Notes: generated by a model not told the origin, from the sequence alone. A stretch of DNA of 60,513 nucleotides from Variovorax ginsengisoli (GCF_030811835.1 NZ_JAUSRO010000023.1:1-60513), one strand, 5' to 3'; counted from the stretch's first letter, positions 1-9,091 are shown. Numbers and translations are program-made.

Positions 1-139
1 CCTCCACGCGTTGCAGGCCTTCGACCCGGATGTCGCGCACGGTGAAGGGCTCCACGGCCCAGGCGGCCGTCGCGGCCAGGGCACTGGCGACCACCGCAGC
101 AACGCTACGCAGGCGAAAGCGACTGAAAGTTGTGTTCAT
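1..139 (-). CDS. bamA: BamA, outer membrane assembly factor (N-terminal part)
   Basis: The first 46 codons of BamA, the beta-barrel core of the machine that folds outer membrane proteins; the gene runs off the left edge. The start ATG (137-139 on the plus strand) is followed by a basic stretch, an Ala/Val-rich signal peptide ending near AWA and then FTVRDIRVEGLQRVE, the usual first strand of POTRA domain 1. It follows rseP in the same direction, the standard proteobacterial order, which supports the call although no barrel sequence is visible. Confidence 0.85.
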   Translation of the reverse strand, partial: MNTTFSRFRLRSVAAVVASALAATAAWAVEPFTVRDIRVEGLQRVE

Positions 140-150
140 GTGTGAAATGA

Positions 151-169
151 GCCGGCGAGAATCGCCGGC
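151..169 (-). other. Perfect hairpin between rseP and bamA
   Basis: GCCGGCGA (151-158), loop GAA, TCGCCGGC (162-169): an 8-bp perfect GC-rich stem in the short gap between the rseP stop and the bamA start. There is no T run after it on either strand, so it does not look like an intrinsic terminator. It could stabilise the upstream message or tune bamA expression; this is inference. Confidence 0.5.
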
Positions 170-174
170 ATAAG

Positions 175-1557
175 TTAGCCAAAAAGCCCGAAGAGTCGAT
201 TGACGTCGTTGAAAAGTGCGACGGACATCATGACCAGCAGCAAAGCGACCCCGCCGCGCTGCAAACGGTCCATCCAGGCGTCGGAGACGCTCTTGCCTGT
301 CAGGCCTTCCCAAAGATAATACATCAGGTGCCCACCGTCGAGGACGGGCAGCGGCATCAGATTGAGCACGCCCAGGCTGACGCTGATCAGCGCCAGAAAG
401 ACCAGATACTGCGTGATGCCAAGACTGGCCGACTTTCCGGCGTAATCGGCAATCGTGAGCGGGCCGCTCAGATTCTTCAACGATGCCTGGCCCGTCACCA
501 TCTTGAACATCATGCGCACCGTCAGCGCAGACACTTCCCAGGTGCGTTCGACGCCGCGCGTGATGCCATCGATCGGCCCCCGACGCACCGTCAACATCTG
601 CGGCGGCGCGCCCACGTAGGCCGCAATCCGGCCCACCTTGGCGCCGTTCTCGTCGCGCACTTCGGGCGTGACCTGCAGCGTGAGTTCCCGGCCATGCCGC
701 AGGATCGACCAGGCCTGTGTCCGTGGCTGTGCGCCGTCGACCGAGGCACGAATGATTTCTCGCAGCTGCTGTCCATCGATCACAGCCGTGCCGCCAACCG
801 CCCGGACCAAATCGCCCGCCTGCAGGCCGGCGCGCTGACCGGCACCACCGGCCATCACCTCACCCAACGCCGGCCGCGTCATGGGCGACAGCACACCGAT
901 CTTGCGGAACATCTGTGCGTCGGCATCCTTGGCATCGAGGCTGCCGAGCGGCAACACCAGCTGCCGCGTCGGTGCGCCAGCGCCCTCACCCGCCACCTCG
1001 ATGGTCAGGTCGCGACCGTCGAGCGCGCCGCGCGTCATGCGCCAGCGCAAGCCATCGAACGATTCCACAGGCTCGAGTTCGCCGTCAAAGCCTGCAGCCA
1101 GCACTTTCTCGCCACCACGCAGTCCCGCCTGTTCGGCCAGCGACCCGGCGACCGGCCGACCGAGTTGCGCCACGGGCTCCTGGACGCCGATCCAATTGAC
1201 CAGCGTGTAGAGCGCAGCAGCAAGCAGCAGGTTCGCGATCGGGCCCGCCGCCACGATGGCCACACGCGAACGCAGGCGCTGCGCATTGAACGCGCGGTGG
1301 CGCTCCTCAGGCGGCACCGGGGCTTCGCGTTCGTCAAGCATCTTCACGTAGCCGCCCAACGGCAGCGCGCCGATGACGAATTCGGTATCCTGGCCGGGAT
1401 GCTGTTTCCTGGGCTTCCACCGGTACAGGGCCGGGCCGAAGCCCACCGAGAAACGGATGACCCGGACGCCACAGGCCACCGCCGTGCGGTAGTGGCCGAA
1501 CTCGTGAACGGCGATCAGCACGCCCAATGCAATGAGGAAGGCAATGACGGTGAGCAT
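175..1557 (-). CDS. rseP: RseP, site-2 zinc metalloprotease
   Basis: Intramembrane metalloprotease that cleaves the RseA-type anti-sigma factor during the sigma-E envelope stress response and removes signal-peptide remnants. The product is 460 residues. The zinc motif HEFGH is at residues 18-22 in the first membrane helix, two PDZ domains lie in the periplasmic middle, and the LDGGH motif is at about 406-410. The frame stays open for another 122 codons upstream, but those lie inside dxr; the ATG at 1557 gives the canonical MLTVIAFLIALGVLIAVHEF start. It sits between dxr and bamA, the common order. Confidence 0.97.
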   Translation of the reverse strand: MLTVIAFLIALGVLIAVHEFGHYRTAVACGVRVIRFSVGFGPALYRWKPRKQHPGQDTEFVIGALPLGGYVKMLDEREAPVPPEERHRAFNAQRLRSRVAIVAAGPIANLLLAAALYTLVNWIGVQEPVAQLGRPVAGSLAEQAGLRGGEKVLAAGFDGELEPVESFDGLRWRMTRGALDGRDLTIEVAGEGAGAPTRQLVLPLGSLDAKDADAQMFRKIGVLSPMTRPALGEVMAGGAGQRAGLQAGDLVRAVGGTAVIDGQQLREIIRASVDGAQPRTQAWSILRHGRELTLQVTPEVRDENGAKVGRIAAYVGAPPQMLTVRRGPIDGITRGVERTWEVSALTVRMMFKMVTGQASLKNLSGPLTIADYAGKSASLGITQYLVFLALISVSLGVLNLMPLPVLDGGHLMYYLWEGLTGKSVSDAWMDRLQRGGVALLLVMMSVALFNDVNRLFGLFG

Positions 1558-1580
1558 CGTGATTCCCTTTGAAAGACGGG

Positions 1581-2771
1581 TCAGGCCGCGAAGCGAAGCG
1601 CTGCGGCATTGGCAGCAGCGCGAGCGGCTGCATCCAGCGCAAGCAGGTCGCCCAGCGACGTCGGCCGCGTGGGTGCCACGGCCTCCAGAGTTTCGAGATT
1701 GACCGCATGAATACGGTCGAAGCGCAGTCGGCGATCCAGAAATGCTTCCACCGCTACCTCGTTGGCTGCGTTGAGCACGGCCGTGGTACCGGAGACGGCC
1801 CGCAGTGCATGCCAAGCCAGGCCCAGTCCGGGAAAGAGCTCGGCATCGGGCGCCGTGAAGGTCAGCGCGTGCATGTTGCGAAAGTCCAACCGCGTCGCGC
1901 CGCTTTCGATGCGGTCGGGCCACGACAGACCCACAGCGATCGGCACGCGCATGTCGGGCGTACCCAACTGCGCCATCACCGAGCCATCGGTGAACTGCAC
2001 CATCGAATGCACCACGCTCTGCGGATGAATGACGACTTCGATCTGCTCGGGCGTCACGCCAAACAGGTGACGCGCCTCGATGACTTCGAGCGCCTTGTTC
2101 ATCATGGTGGCGGAATCGACCGAAATCTTGCGCCCCATCACCCAGTTGGGATGGGCGCAGGCCTGTTCGGGCGTGACCGACGCCAGGGTCGACGCGTCGC
2201 GGGTGCGAAACGGCCCGCCCGACGCGGTCAGGATGATCTTGTCGATGCGCCGCGCCCAGGTGGATGGATCCTCGGGCAGCGACTGGAAGATGGCCGAGTG
2301 CTCGCTGTCGATCGGCAGCAGCGTTGCCCCGCCCTCCTGCACCGTGCGCATGAACAGTTCACCACCGACCACCAGTGCTTCCTTGTTGGCGAGCAGCAGG
2401 CGCTTGCCGGCACGCGCTGCCGCCAGGCAAGGTGCCAGGCCCGCCGCGCCCACGATGGCCGCCATCACGCTGTCAACCTCGTCGTGCGCGGCCACGGTCT
2501 CCAGCGCATCGGGCCCACTGAGCACGCGCGTGGCCAGCCCGCTCTGTTCGAGTTTCTGGGCAAGCAGTGCGGCATGCGGCGCGCTCGCCATGACGGCAAA
2601 GCGCGGCGTGAACCTCGCGCACTGGGCGAGCAATTCGTCGACCTTGGTCGCAGCCGTGAGCGCGAAAACCTCGAAGCGCTCGGCATGCCGAGCGATGACA
2701 TCGAGCGTGCTGACGCCGACCGATCCGGTCGAGCCCAACACCGTGACGCGTTGTTTGCAGACCTCGGTCAC
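1581..2771 (-). CDS. dxr: 1-deoxy-D-xylulose 5-phosphate reductoisomerase
   Basis: Second step of the MEP isoprenoid pathway: converts DXP to MEP using NADPH. 396 residues. GSTGSVG at residues 13-19 is the NADPH fold, and further on are LLANKEALV, IDSEHSAIFQSL (metal and substrate site) and MGRKISVDSATMMNKALE. The chosen start is the GTG at 2771, because it overlaps the cdsA stop as GTGA and puts the Rossmann strand about eight residues in. Longer open sequence upstream lies inside cdsA. ispD and ispF of the same pathway lie at about 24.5-25.8 kb. Confidence 0.96.
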   Translation of the reverse strand: MTEVCKQRVTVLGSTGSVGVSTLDVIARHAERFEVFALTAATKVDELLAQCARFTPRFAVMASAPHAALLAQKLEQSGLATRVLSGPDALETVAAHDEVDSVMAAIVGAAGLAPCLAAARAGKRLLLANKEALVVGGELFMRTVQEGGATLLPIDSEHSAIFQSLPEDPSTWARRIDKIILTASGGPFRTRDASTLASVTPEQACAHPNWVMGRKISVDSATMMNKALEVIEARHLFGVTPEQIEVVIHPQSVVHSMVQFTDGSVMAQLGTPDMRVPIAVGLSWPDRIESGATRLDFRNMHALTFTAPDAELFPGLGLAWHALRAVSGTTAVLNAANEVAVEAFLDRRLRFDRIHAVNLETLEAVAPTRPTSLGDLLALDAAARAAANAAALRFAA

Positions 2772-3613
2772 AGCGACGCCAGCATCAGGGCAATGGGGAG
2801 CGCCGGCAAGAGCGCATCGACCCGGTCGAGCACGCCGCCATGGCCGGGCAGCAGGTTGCTGCTGTCCTTGGCGCCGGCACTGCGCTTGACGAGCGACTCG
2901 ACCAGATCGCCGACCACGCTCATCGCCACCAGGAAAACCACACCGATCAAAAGCAGCCACCAGCCGCGCTCGGCCAGTCGCGTGTACAGGCTGGCAACGG
3001 TGGCCCCCAGCGCAGCATCGGCCCAGATCCATGCCAGTGCGAGCATCACCACACCAGCCATGCCGCCCCACACGCCTTCCCAGCTCTTGCCGGGGCTGAT
3101 GGTCGGTGCCAGCTTGCTGCGGGTGAATTTGAGTCCGAAAGCCCGCCCGGCGAAATAGGCGCAGATGTCAGCCATCCAGACCAGCAGGAAAATCGAGAGC
3201 AAGAAGTTGATGCCGGCCATGCGCGCCTGCACCGCGGCCATCCAGGCGACCCACAGCGCCATCAGCCCACCCACCAGGCGCAGACCACGCGGAATCGAAC
3301 CCCATCCCGGCACGGCCACGCGAAGCAGCGCGGCGCCACCCAGCACCCAGGCTGCGCTGGCGACCAGCCACACGCCGAACAGGCTCTGGTTGAGCAAGCC
3401 CAGCCACCACGACAGCGCGCAGAGCACCACCATCTCTGCGCCCAGAAACAGCGACATGGCCGGGCCGTACCCGTTCAAGCGGCCCCACTCCCACGCCGCC
3501 GCGCCGATCAGCACCAGCATGACGCAACCGAACGGTACGTACGACGGGTAGAACAAGGCCGGCAGCAGGATGGCCAGCAGCACGAGGGCCGTGATGATGC
3601 GTTGTTTGAGCAT
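2768..3613 (-). CDS. cdsA: Phosphatidate cytidylyltransferase
   Basis: Makes CDP-diacylglycerol from phosphatidate and CTP, the branch point of phospholipid synthesis, in the inner membrane. 281 residues with about seven or eight hydrophobic helices. The C-terminal signature (KRSAGAKDSSNLLPGHGG then LDRVDAL) is the CTP/metal site of the family. The start codon shares one base with the uppS stop (TGATG) and the stop overlaps the dxr GTG, so the three genes are probably translationally coupled. Confidence 0.96.
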   Translation of the reverse strand: MLKQRIITALVLLAILLPALFYPSYVPFGCVMLVLIGAAAWEWGRLNGYGPAMSLFLGAEMVVLCALSWWLGLLNQSLFGVWLVASAAWVLGGAALLRVAVPGWGSIPRGLRLVGGLMALWVAWMAAVQARMAGINFLLSIFLLVWMADICAYFAGRAFGLKFTRSKLAPTISPGKSWEGVWGGMAGVVMLALAWIWADAALGATVASLYTRLAERGWWLLLIGVVFLVAMSVVGDLVESLVKRSAGAKDSSNLLPGHGGVLDRVDALLPALPIALMLASL

Positions 3614-4344
3614 CAGGCAGGCTGCCTGTCCCGGGAGCCGCCGTCGAGCTGCGCCGAGGTTTTTCCGAACCGCCGTTCACGGCTGCCATAGGCGGCGATG
3701 GCGGCATCGAGCGCGGCCTCGTCGAATTCCGGCCACAGCTTGTCGCTGAAGAACAACTCCGCGTAGGCACTTTGCCAGAGCAGAAAATTCGACAGCCGCT
3801 GCTCCGCGCCCGTGCGAATGAACAGGTCCGGATCCGGCACGTGCGACAGCGCCATGGCCCGGTCCAGATTGGCTTCGGTCGGTGCCTCGCCACGCGCGGC
3901 CAATTGGGCCGCAGCGCGTGCAATGTCCCAACGTCCGCCATAGTTGAAGCAGACGTTGAAGACCAGTTTGCTGTTGTGCGCAGTCAGGCCCTCAGCACGA
4001 ACCAGGCTTGCGATGATGCGTTCCGACAAGCCCCCCCGCTCTCCGATGAAATGCAGCTGTACGCCATCGGCAGAGAGCTTGGGAATTTCGCGTCCGAGCG
4101 CGCCGACCATCAGTTCCATGAGGCCTGAAACCTCTTCGACCGGACGATTCCAGTTCTCCGAAGAAAAGGCGAACACCGTCAACACGCCCACCCCACGGTC
4201 GATGCAGGCGCGCACACAGCGTCGCAGCGCCTCGACGCCTTGCTTATGCCCGGCCACGCGCGGCAGGAACCGCCTCGTGGCCCAGCGGCCATTTCCATCC
4301 ATGACGATGGCGATGTGATGGGGCGTGGCTGGCGCTGTGCGCAT
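3613..4344 (-). CDS. uppS: Undecaprenyl diphosphate synthase
   Basis: Cis-prenyltransferase that elongates farnesyl diphosphate with isopentenyl diphosphate to make the C55 carrier for peptidoglycan and LPS. 243 residues, normal length. The catalytic motif MDGNGRWA begins at residue 15 with Asp16, and the C-terminal RTGAEQRLSNFLLWQ block binds isopentenyl diphosphate. Its ATG overlaps the frr stop by one base, and its own stop overlaps the cdsA start by one base. Confidence 0.96.
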   Translation of the reverse strand: MRTAPATPHHIAIVMDGNGRWATRRFLPRVAGHKQGVEALRRCVRACIDRGVGVLTVFAFSSENWNRPVEEVSGLMELMVGALGREIPKLSADGVQLHFIGERGGLSERIIASLVRAEGLTAHNSKLVFNVCFNYGGRWDIARAAAQLAARGEAPTEANLDRAMALSHVPDPDLFIRTGAEQRLSNFLLWQSAYAELFFSDKLWPEFDEAALDAAIAAYGSRERRFGKTSAQLDGGSRDRQPA

Positions 4345-4904
4345 CAGACGGCCATGATCTCGGCTTCCTTGGCCGCCACCAGGCGATCGATCTCGGCGAT
4401 GTGCCGGTCGGTCACTTTCTGGATATCGGCCTCGGCACGCTTTTGGTCGTCTTCAGAGGCCAGCTTGTCCTTGACCAGCTTCTTGACGGCTTCATTGGCG
4501 TCGCGCCGCAAATTGCGAGTGGCGATCTTGGCGCTCTCGCCCTCGTTGCGCACCAGCTTGGTCATTTCCCTGCGGCGCTCTTCACTCATCGCGGGCAGCG
4601 GCACGCGAATCAGTTCGCCCATCGAAGAGGGATTCAGGCCCAGGTCGCTCTCGCGGATGGCCTTTTCGATCTTGGCACCCATGCCCTTTTCCCAAGGCTG
4701 GACGCTGATGGTTCGCGAATCGAGCACCGAGACGTTGGCCACCTGGCTCAGCGGCACGGCCGAACCGTAGTATTCGACGTGGATCGAATCGAGCAGCGCC
4801 GTGTTTGCTCGGCCCGTGCGGATCTTGGTCAGATTGTTCTGGAAAGCGGCAATCGACTGATTCATCTTCAAGTCGGTTGCGCTGCGAATGTCTGCAATGG
4901 TCAT
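4344..4904 (-). CDS. frr: Ribosome recycling factor
   Basis: RRF splits post-termination ribosomes together with EF-G. 186 residues, the family length. The start was set at MTIADIRSATDL, where a strong Shine-Dalgarno (TGAGGAG, containing the pyrH stop codon) lies about 9 bases upstream; an in-frame ATG seven codons earlier would lie inside pyrH. The conserved helical segments (IRTGRANTALLD, VPLPAMSEERRREM) are present. Confidence 0.97.
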   Translation of the reverse strand: MTIADIRSATDLKMNQSIAAFQNNLTKIRTGRANTALLDSIHVEYYGSAVPLSQVANVSVLDSRTISVQPWEKGMGAKIEKAIRESDLGLNPSSMGELIRVPLPAMSEERRREMTKLVRNEGESAKIATRNLRRDANEAVKKLVKDKLASEDDQKRAEADIQKVTDRHIAEIDRLVAAKEAEIMAV

Positions 4905-4917
4905 TTTTCTTTGCTCC

Positions 4918-5640
4918 TCAGGCATGCACCAGCGTGCCTTCGTCCTCGCCCATCACGACGCGCTTGAGCGCACCATTCTTGAAGATCGAGAACACCTTGA
5001 TCGGCAGCTTCTGGTCGCGGCACAGCGCGAAGGCTGTGGCGTCCATGATGCCCAGATTTTTGCCAATGGCTTCGTCGAAGGTGAGCGAAGCGTAACGGGT
5101 TGCGTGCGGATCCTTCTTGGGGTCGGCCGTGTAGACACCGTCGACCTTGGTGGCCTTGAGCACGAGTTCGGCACCGATTTCCGCGCCGCGCAGCGCAGCG
5201 GCCGTGTCGGTCGTGAAGAACGGGTTGCCCGTGCCCGCGGCGAAAATCACGACCTTGCCCTCTTCGAGGTATTGCAGTGCCTTGGGGCGCACGTAAGGCT
5301 CGACCACCTGCTCGATGGCAATGGCCGACATGACACGCGCGATCAGTCCTTGCTTGTCCATGGCATCGGCGAGGGCCAACGCATTCATCACCGTGGCCAA
5401 CATGCCCATGTAGTCGGCCGTGGCACGGTCCATGCCGACCGAGCCGCCCGCAACACCGCGGAAAATATTGCCGCCACCAATCACGACCGCCACCTCGACA
5501 CCCATGTTCACGACCTCGGCAACCTCGCTGACCATTCGAACAATGGTCGCGCGGTTGATACCGAAGGCATCGTCTCCCATCAGAGCCTCACCGGACAGCT
5601 TTAACAAGATTCGCTTGTGGGCTGGGCGGGCTTCTGACAT
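4918..5640 (-). CDS. pyrH: UMP kinase
   Basis: Phosphorylates UMP to UDP in pyrimidine nucleotide synthesis and belongs to the amino-acid kinase fold. 240 residues. Visible are the N-terminal KRILLKLSGEAL loop, IGGGNIFRG, and the ATP/UMP-binding AGTGNPFFTTDTAA segment. It lies between tsf and frr as in most Proteobacteria; its stop codon is part of the frr ribosome binding site. Confidence 0.97.
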   Translation of the reverse strand: MSEARPAHKRILLKLSGEALMGDDAFGINRATIVRMVSEVAEVVNMGVEVAVVIGGGNIFRGVAGGSVGMDRATADYMGMLATVMNALALADAMDKQGLIARVMSAIAIEQVVEPYVRPKALQYLEEGKVVIFAAGTGNPFFTTDTAAALRGAEIGAELVLKATKVDGVYTADPKKDPHATRYASLTFDEAIGKNLGIMDATAFALCRDQKLPIKVFSIFKNGALKRVVMGEDEGTLVHA

Positions 5641-5698
5641 GGGAATTTCCTTGAAAGTGAGTGGCGGTGGCGAGTGTAAGACGTGGCTGTCGGAAGCA

Positions 5699-5718
5699 AC
5701 AGGGTCAACCGACCCTGT
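5699..5718 (-). other. Hairpin in the tsf-pyrH gap
   Basis: ACAGGGTC (5699-5706), AACC loop, GACCCTGT (5711-5718): a perfect 8-bp stem in the 92-base gap between tsf and pyrH. No T run follows on the minus strand, so it may be a pause, processing or stability element and not a terminator. Confidence 0.45.
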
Positions 5719-5732
5719 CGTGTGGTTCGCCC

Positions 5733-6656
5733 TCAGGCGGCAGCTTTGGCGGCGGCGACCTGCGCGGCCACTTCGGCGGCGAAGTCGTCGACCTTCTTCT
5801 CGATGCCTTCGCCCACCACGTAGAGCGTGAAGCCCTTGATGGTGGTGCTGTTGGCCTTGAGCATGGCTTCGACGGTCTGCTTGTCGTTCTTCACGAACGG
5901 CTGGTTGTGCAGCGACACTTCCTTGAGGTACTTCTGCACGCCGCCTTCGATGCGCTTGGCGACGATGTCGGCAGGTTGCGTCGGCTTGCCTGCGGCTTCG
6001 GCGACCTTGCGGTCTTCCTCTGCCTTGCCTGCGGCCACGGCACGCTCCTTGGCGATCAGGTCGGCAGGCACGTCGGCAGCGGAGATGGCCACCGGCTTCA
6101 TGGCGGCGATGTGCATGGCCACGTCCTTGGCCGACGTGTCGTCGCCCTCGAACTCGACCATGACGCCGATGCGCGTGCCGTGCAGGTACGAAGCGACCTT
6201 GCCATTGCCGGCGAAGCGCTTGAAGCGGCGAAAGCTCATGTTCTCGCCGATCTTGCCGATCAGGCCCTTGCGCACGTCTTCGAGCGTCGGGCCGAAGCCG
6301 TCTTGCTCGTAGGGCAGCGCGCCCAGTGCAGCCAGGTCGGCAGGGTTGTGCTTGGCGACCAGCATGGCAGCGGCATTGGCCAATGCCAGGAAGCTGTCAT
6401 TCTTGGTCACGAAGTCGGTTTCGCAGTTGATTTCGATCATCGCGCCGGCATCGCCGTCGACGAATGCCGTGACGACGCCTTCAGCGGTGATGCGGCCCGA
6501 TGCCTTGCCAGCCTTGTTGCCCAGCTTGATGCGCAGCAGCTCTTCGGCCTTGTCCATGTTGCCGTCGGCCTCGGTCAGGGCCTTCTTGCATTCCATCATG
6601 GGCGCATCGGTCTTTGCGCGCAGTTCGCCCACCATGCTTGCGGTGATTGCAGCCAT
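5733..6656 (-). CDS. tsf: Elongation factor Ts
   Basis: Nucleotide exchange factor for EF-Tu. 307 residues. The N-terminal UBA-like domain (MVGELRAKTDAPMMECKKAL) and the conserved ECKKAL and INCETDFV blocks are clear. It follows rpsB after an 80-base gap holding an intrinsic terminator-like hairpin, which probably sets the rpsB:tsf ratio. Confidence 0.98.
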   Translation of the reverse strand: MAAITASMVGELRAKTDAPMMECKKALTEADGNMDKAEELLRIKLGNKAGKASGRITAEGVVTAFVDGDAGAMIEINCETDFVTKNDSFLALANAAAMLVAKHNPADLAALGALPYEQDGFGPTLEDVRKGLIGKIGENMSFRRFKRFAGNGKVASYLHGTRIGVMVEFEGDDTSAKDVAMHIAAMKPVAISAADVPADLIAKERAVAAGKAEEDRKVAEAAGKPTQPADIVAKRIEGGVQKYLKEVSLHNQPFVKNDKQTVEAMLKANSTTIKGFTLYVVGEGIEKKVDDFAAEVAAQVAAAKAAA

Positions 6657-6687
6657 TGTTCGTTCTCCGTATTCAAAAAATCAGATC

Positions 6688-6712
6688 AAAAAAAGGGGCC
6701 ACAAAGCCCCTT
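6688..6712 (-). terminator. Terminator/attenuator between rpsB and tsf
   Basis: Read on the minus strand: AAGGGGC, loop TTTGTG, GCCCCTT, then a run of T (plus strand A run from about 6688). This is a 7-bp GC-rich stem with a U tail. Because tsf follows immediately and shows no separate strong promoter, partial read-through is likely; attenuators between rpsB and tsf are known in E. coli. Confidence 0.8.
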
Positions 6713-6736
6713 CTTCAAGGCTCGCAGAGAGCACTC

Positions 6737-7495
6737 TCAGGCGGAAGCGCCTTCTTCGACTTCAACGAAATCGTCGCCGGTCGCGCCTTCGGCAACGGCC
6801 TTCACCACGTCGTTGCCCGCGTTGTTGCGGCCTTCGATGATCGCATCAGCGATGCCGCGTGCGTACAGCACCACAGCCTTGGACGAGTCATCGTTGCCAG
6901 GGATCACGTAGTCGATGCCTTCGGGCGAGTGGTTGGAGTCCACCACGCCGATCAGCGGGATGCCCAGCTTCTTGGCTTCGGCCACGGCGATCTTGTGGAA
7001 GCCCACGTCGATCACGAAGATCGCGTCCGGCAGCGCGGTCATGTCCTGGATCCCGCCGATGTCCTTTTCCAGCTTTTCGATTTCGCGCGTGAAGGTCAGT
7101 TGCTCCTTCTTGCTCAGCGAATCGAGGCCCGCTTCCTGCTGGGCCTTCATTTCCTTGAGACGCTTGATCGAGGTCTTGACCGTCTTGAAGTTGGTCAGCA
7201 TGCCGCCGAGCCAACGGGTGTCAACGAAGGGCACGCCGGCGCGGCGCGCTTCTTCAGCCACGATCTCGCGGGCTTGGCGCTTGGTGCCGACCATCAGGAT
7301 GGTGCCGCGGTTGGCGGTGAGCTGCTTGGCGTACTTCATCGCGTCCTGGAACATCGGGAGCGACTTTTCCAGGTTGATGATGTGAATCTTGTTGCGATGG
7401 CCGAAGATGAACGGAGCCATCTTGGGGTTCCAGAAGCGGGTTTGGTGACCGAAATGGACACCGGCTTCCAGCATTTCGCGCATGGTCGTCGACAT
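6737..7495 (-). CDS. rpsB: 30S ribosomal protein S2
   Basis: Small-subunit ribosomal protein S2, 252 residues. Begins MSTTMREMLEAGVHFGHQ with the S2 signatures TRFWNPKMAPFIFG and the central coiled-coil insertion (residues about 100-160). The frame is open for another 95 codons upstream but without S2 homology; the ATG at 7495 has GGAG (7504-7507 on the plus strand) in place. First gene of the run that continues to bamA. Confidence 0.98.
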   Translation of the reverse strand: MSTTMREMLEAGVHFGHQTRFWNPKMAPFIFGHRNKIHIINLEKSLPMFQDAMKYAKQLTANRGTILMVGTKRQAREIVAEEARRAGVPFVDTRWLGGMLTNFKTVKTSIKRLKEMKAQQEAGLDSLSKKEQLTFTREIEKLEKDIGGIQDMTALPDAIFVIDVGFHKIAVAEAKKLGIPLIGVVDSNHSPEGIDYVIPGNDDSSKAVVLYARGIADAIIEGRNNAGNDVVKAVAEGATGDDFVEVEEGASA

Positions 7496-7646
7496 AGGAA
7501 TAACTCCAAAGGTTGGGTCTAAAATCCAGCCCGTTTTGCACTTCACCACGAAGCTGCAACACCTTGAGTGGGCTGGTTTGCGAATGTGCTTCGCCTCGAA
7601 CAAATCCCCAAGACTTGCTGAAGAGCGAAACCCAAAGAGTATAGCA
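7496..7646 (-). promoter_or_regulatory. rpsB promoter and leader
   Basis: An extended -10 element TGC-TATACT lies at 7638-7646 on the minus strand; no good -35 hexamer is seen, as expected for an extended -10. Transcription would begin near 7631, leaving a leader of about 135 nt. S2 is known to autoregulate through its own leader in enterobacteria, so a structured operator here is possible but was not demonstrated. The remaining 7647-7837 holds the divergent promoter region of the dehydrogenase gene, with no recognisable gene. Confidence 0.6.
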
Positions 7647-7837
7647 CGCGCTACCCTCCGCCCTTCCCGATACTGTGCTCTGCCGACGCCACGCGCGTCA
7701 CGCCGCCGGCCTTTCGATTCGTCGGACCGCAGGTTTATCGTGGCCTCATCCCCGGCCGGCCGGTTCATGCGCTGCAACAATAGCGCCCTGCGCTGCGGCC
7801 GCGTCCTGCGGTCGGCGCCATTCCTTCACAAGATCCA

Positions 7838-9091
7838 ATGAAAATCGCGATCGTGGGCGCCGGCATCATCGGCGTCACCACCGCCTGGGAGCTGGCCAGC
7901 GACGGCCATGAGGTCACCGTCTTCGAGCGCCGCGGGGCCGCCGCTGAAGAGTCCAGTTTCGCCAATGCCGGCGTGGTCGCGCCCGGCTACGTCACGCCCT
8001 GGGCCGCACCCGGCATGCGGATGAAGGTGCTGCGGTCGCTGCTTTCCACCCACGGCGCCATCAAGGTGCGATGGCCGCTGGCCGCACGCGACCTGCGCTG
8101 GATGTCCCACTGGCAGCGCGCCTGCAAGCTCGAGACCTACCTGGCCAACCGCACCCGCATGCAGCGCCTGGCCTTCTACAGCCGCACCCGGCTGCACGAG
8201 ATCACCGAAACCCGCGCGCTGAGCTATGAGCGCAGCGAGGGCTACCTGGTGCTGCTGCGCTCCAAGCGGGAGCGCAAGCTGGTGCAGCCGGGGCTGGAGG
8301 TGCTACGGAACGCCGGCAGCGTGTTTCGAGAGATCGATGCTGACGAAGCCCGCCGGCTGGAGCCGGCCCTGAGCACTGAAACCGAACTCGCGGGCGCCAT
8401 CCATCTGCCCGAGGACGAAGTCGCGAACTGCCGGCAGTTCGCCCTGCTGCTCAAGCGCGAGGCCGAAGCGCTCGGCGCGCAGTTCCACTTCAACTGCAAC
8501 ATCGCGCCGCTGAGCCGATCGGCGCCGCGCTCGCTCGCGCTGGCCGCCGGCTCCGACGCCATTCCCTATGACGCTGTGGTCGTCTGCGCCGGCGTTTCGT
8601 CGTCGGCGCTGCTGCGCCCGCTCGGCATCCGCATGCCGCTGGCGCCGGTGTACGGCCATTCGGTGACGGCCCAGATCCGCGAACCGCTCAACGCGCCGCG
8701 CAGCGCCGTGATGGACGAGCGCTACAAGGTGGCGATCTCCCGCATGGGCTTGCGCGTGCGCGTGGCCGGTAGCGCAGAGATCGGTGGCCATGCGGACACG
8801 ATGAACCCGCGTGCGCTACAGACGCTCTACAAGGTGCTGCACGACTGGTTCCCCGGCGCGGCCACGCTGCAGACCGGCGTGCAGCAGTGGAAAGGCGCCC
8901 GGCCGATGCTTCCCGACGGTCCGCCGGTGATCGGGCCGAGCGGCGTGCCCGGCGTCTGGCTCAACCTCGGACACGGCTCGAGCGGCTGGGCGCTCTCGTG
9001 CGGCAGCGCCCGGGTGCTGGCCGACCTTGTTGCGGGACAGGACGCAGGCATCGACCTCGAAGGTCTGGGCGTCGAGCGGCTGCGTCTTTAG
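7838..9091 (+). CDS. dadA: D-amino-acid dehydrogenase (FAD), DadA type
   Basis: FAD flavoenzyme of the DadA/DAO family that oxidatively deaminates D-amino acids to 2-oxo acids, passing electrons to the respiratory chain. 417 residues, close to DadA length. The FAD-binding GAGIIG is at residues 7-12 after a beta strand, followed by ELASDGHEVTVFER; NAGVVAPGYVTPWAAPG and the C-terminal GHGSSGWALSCGS match the DadA pattern. The ribosome binding site is weak. The next gene starts 25 bases later on the same strand. The exact substrate is not visible. Confidence 0.85.
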   Translation: MKIAIVGAGIIGVTTAWELASDGHEVTVFERRGAAAEESSFANAGVVAPGYVTPWAAPGMRMKVLRSLLSTHGAIKVRWPLAARDLRWMSHWQRACKLETYLANRTRMQRLAFYSRTRLHEITETRALSYERSEGYLVLLRSKRERKLVQPGLEVLRNAGSVFREIDADEARRLEPALSTETELAGAIHLPEDEVANCRQFALLLKREAEALGAQFHFNCNIAPLSRSAPRSLALAAGSDAIPYDAVVVCAGVSSSALLRPLGIRMPLAPVYGHSVTAQIREPLNAPRSAVMDERYKVAISRMGLRVRVAGSAEIGGHADTMNPRALQTLYKVLHDWFPGAATLQTGVQQWKGARPMLPDGPPVIGPSGVPGVWLNLGHGSSGWALSCGSARVLADLVAGQDAGIDLEGLGVERLRL

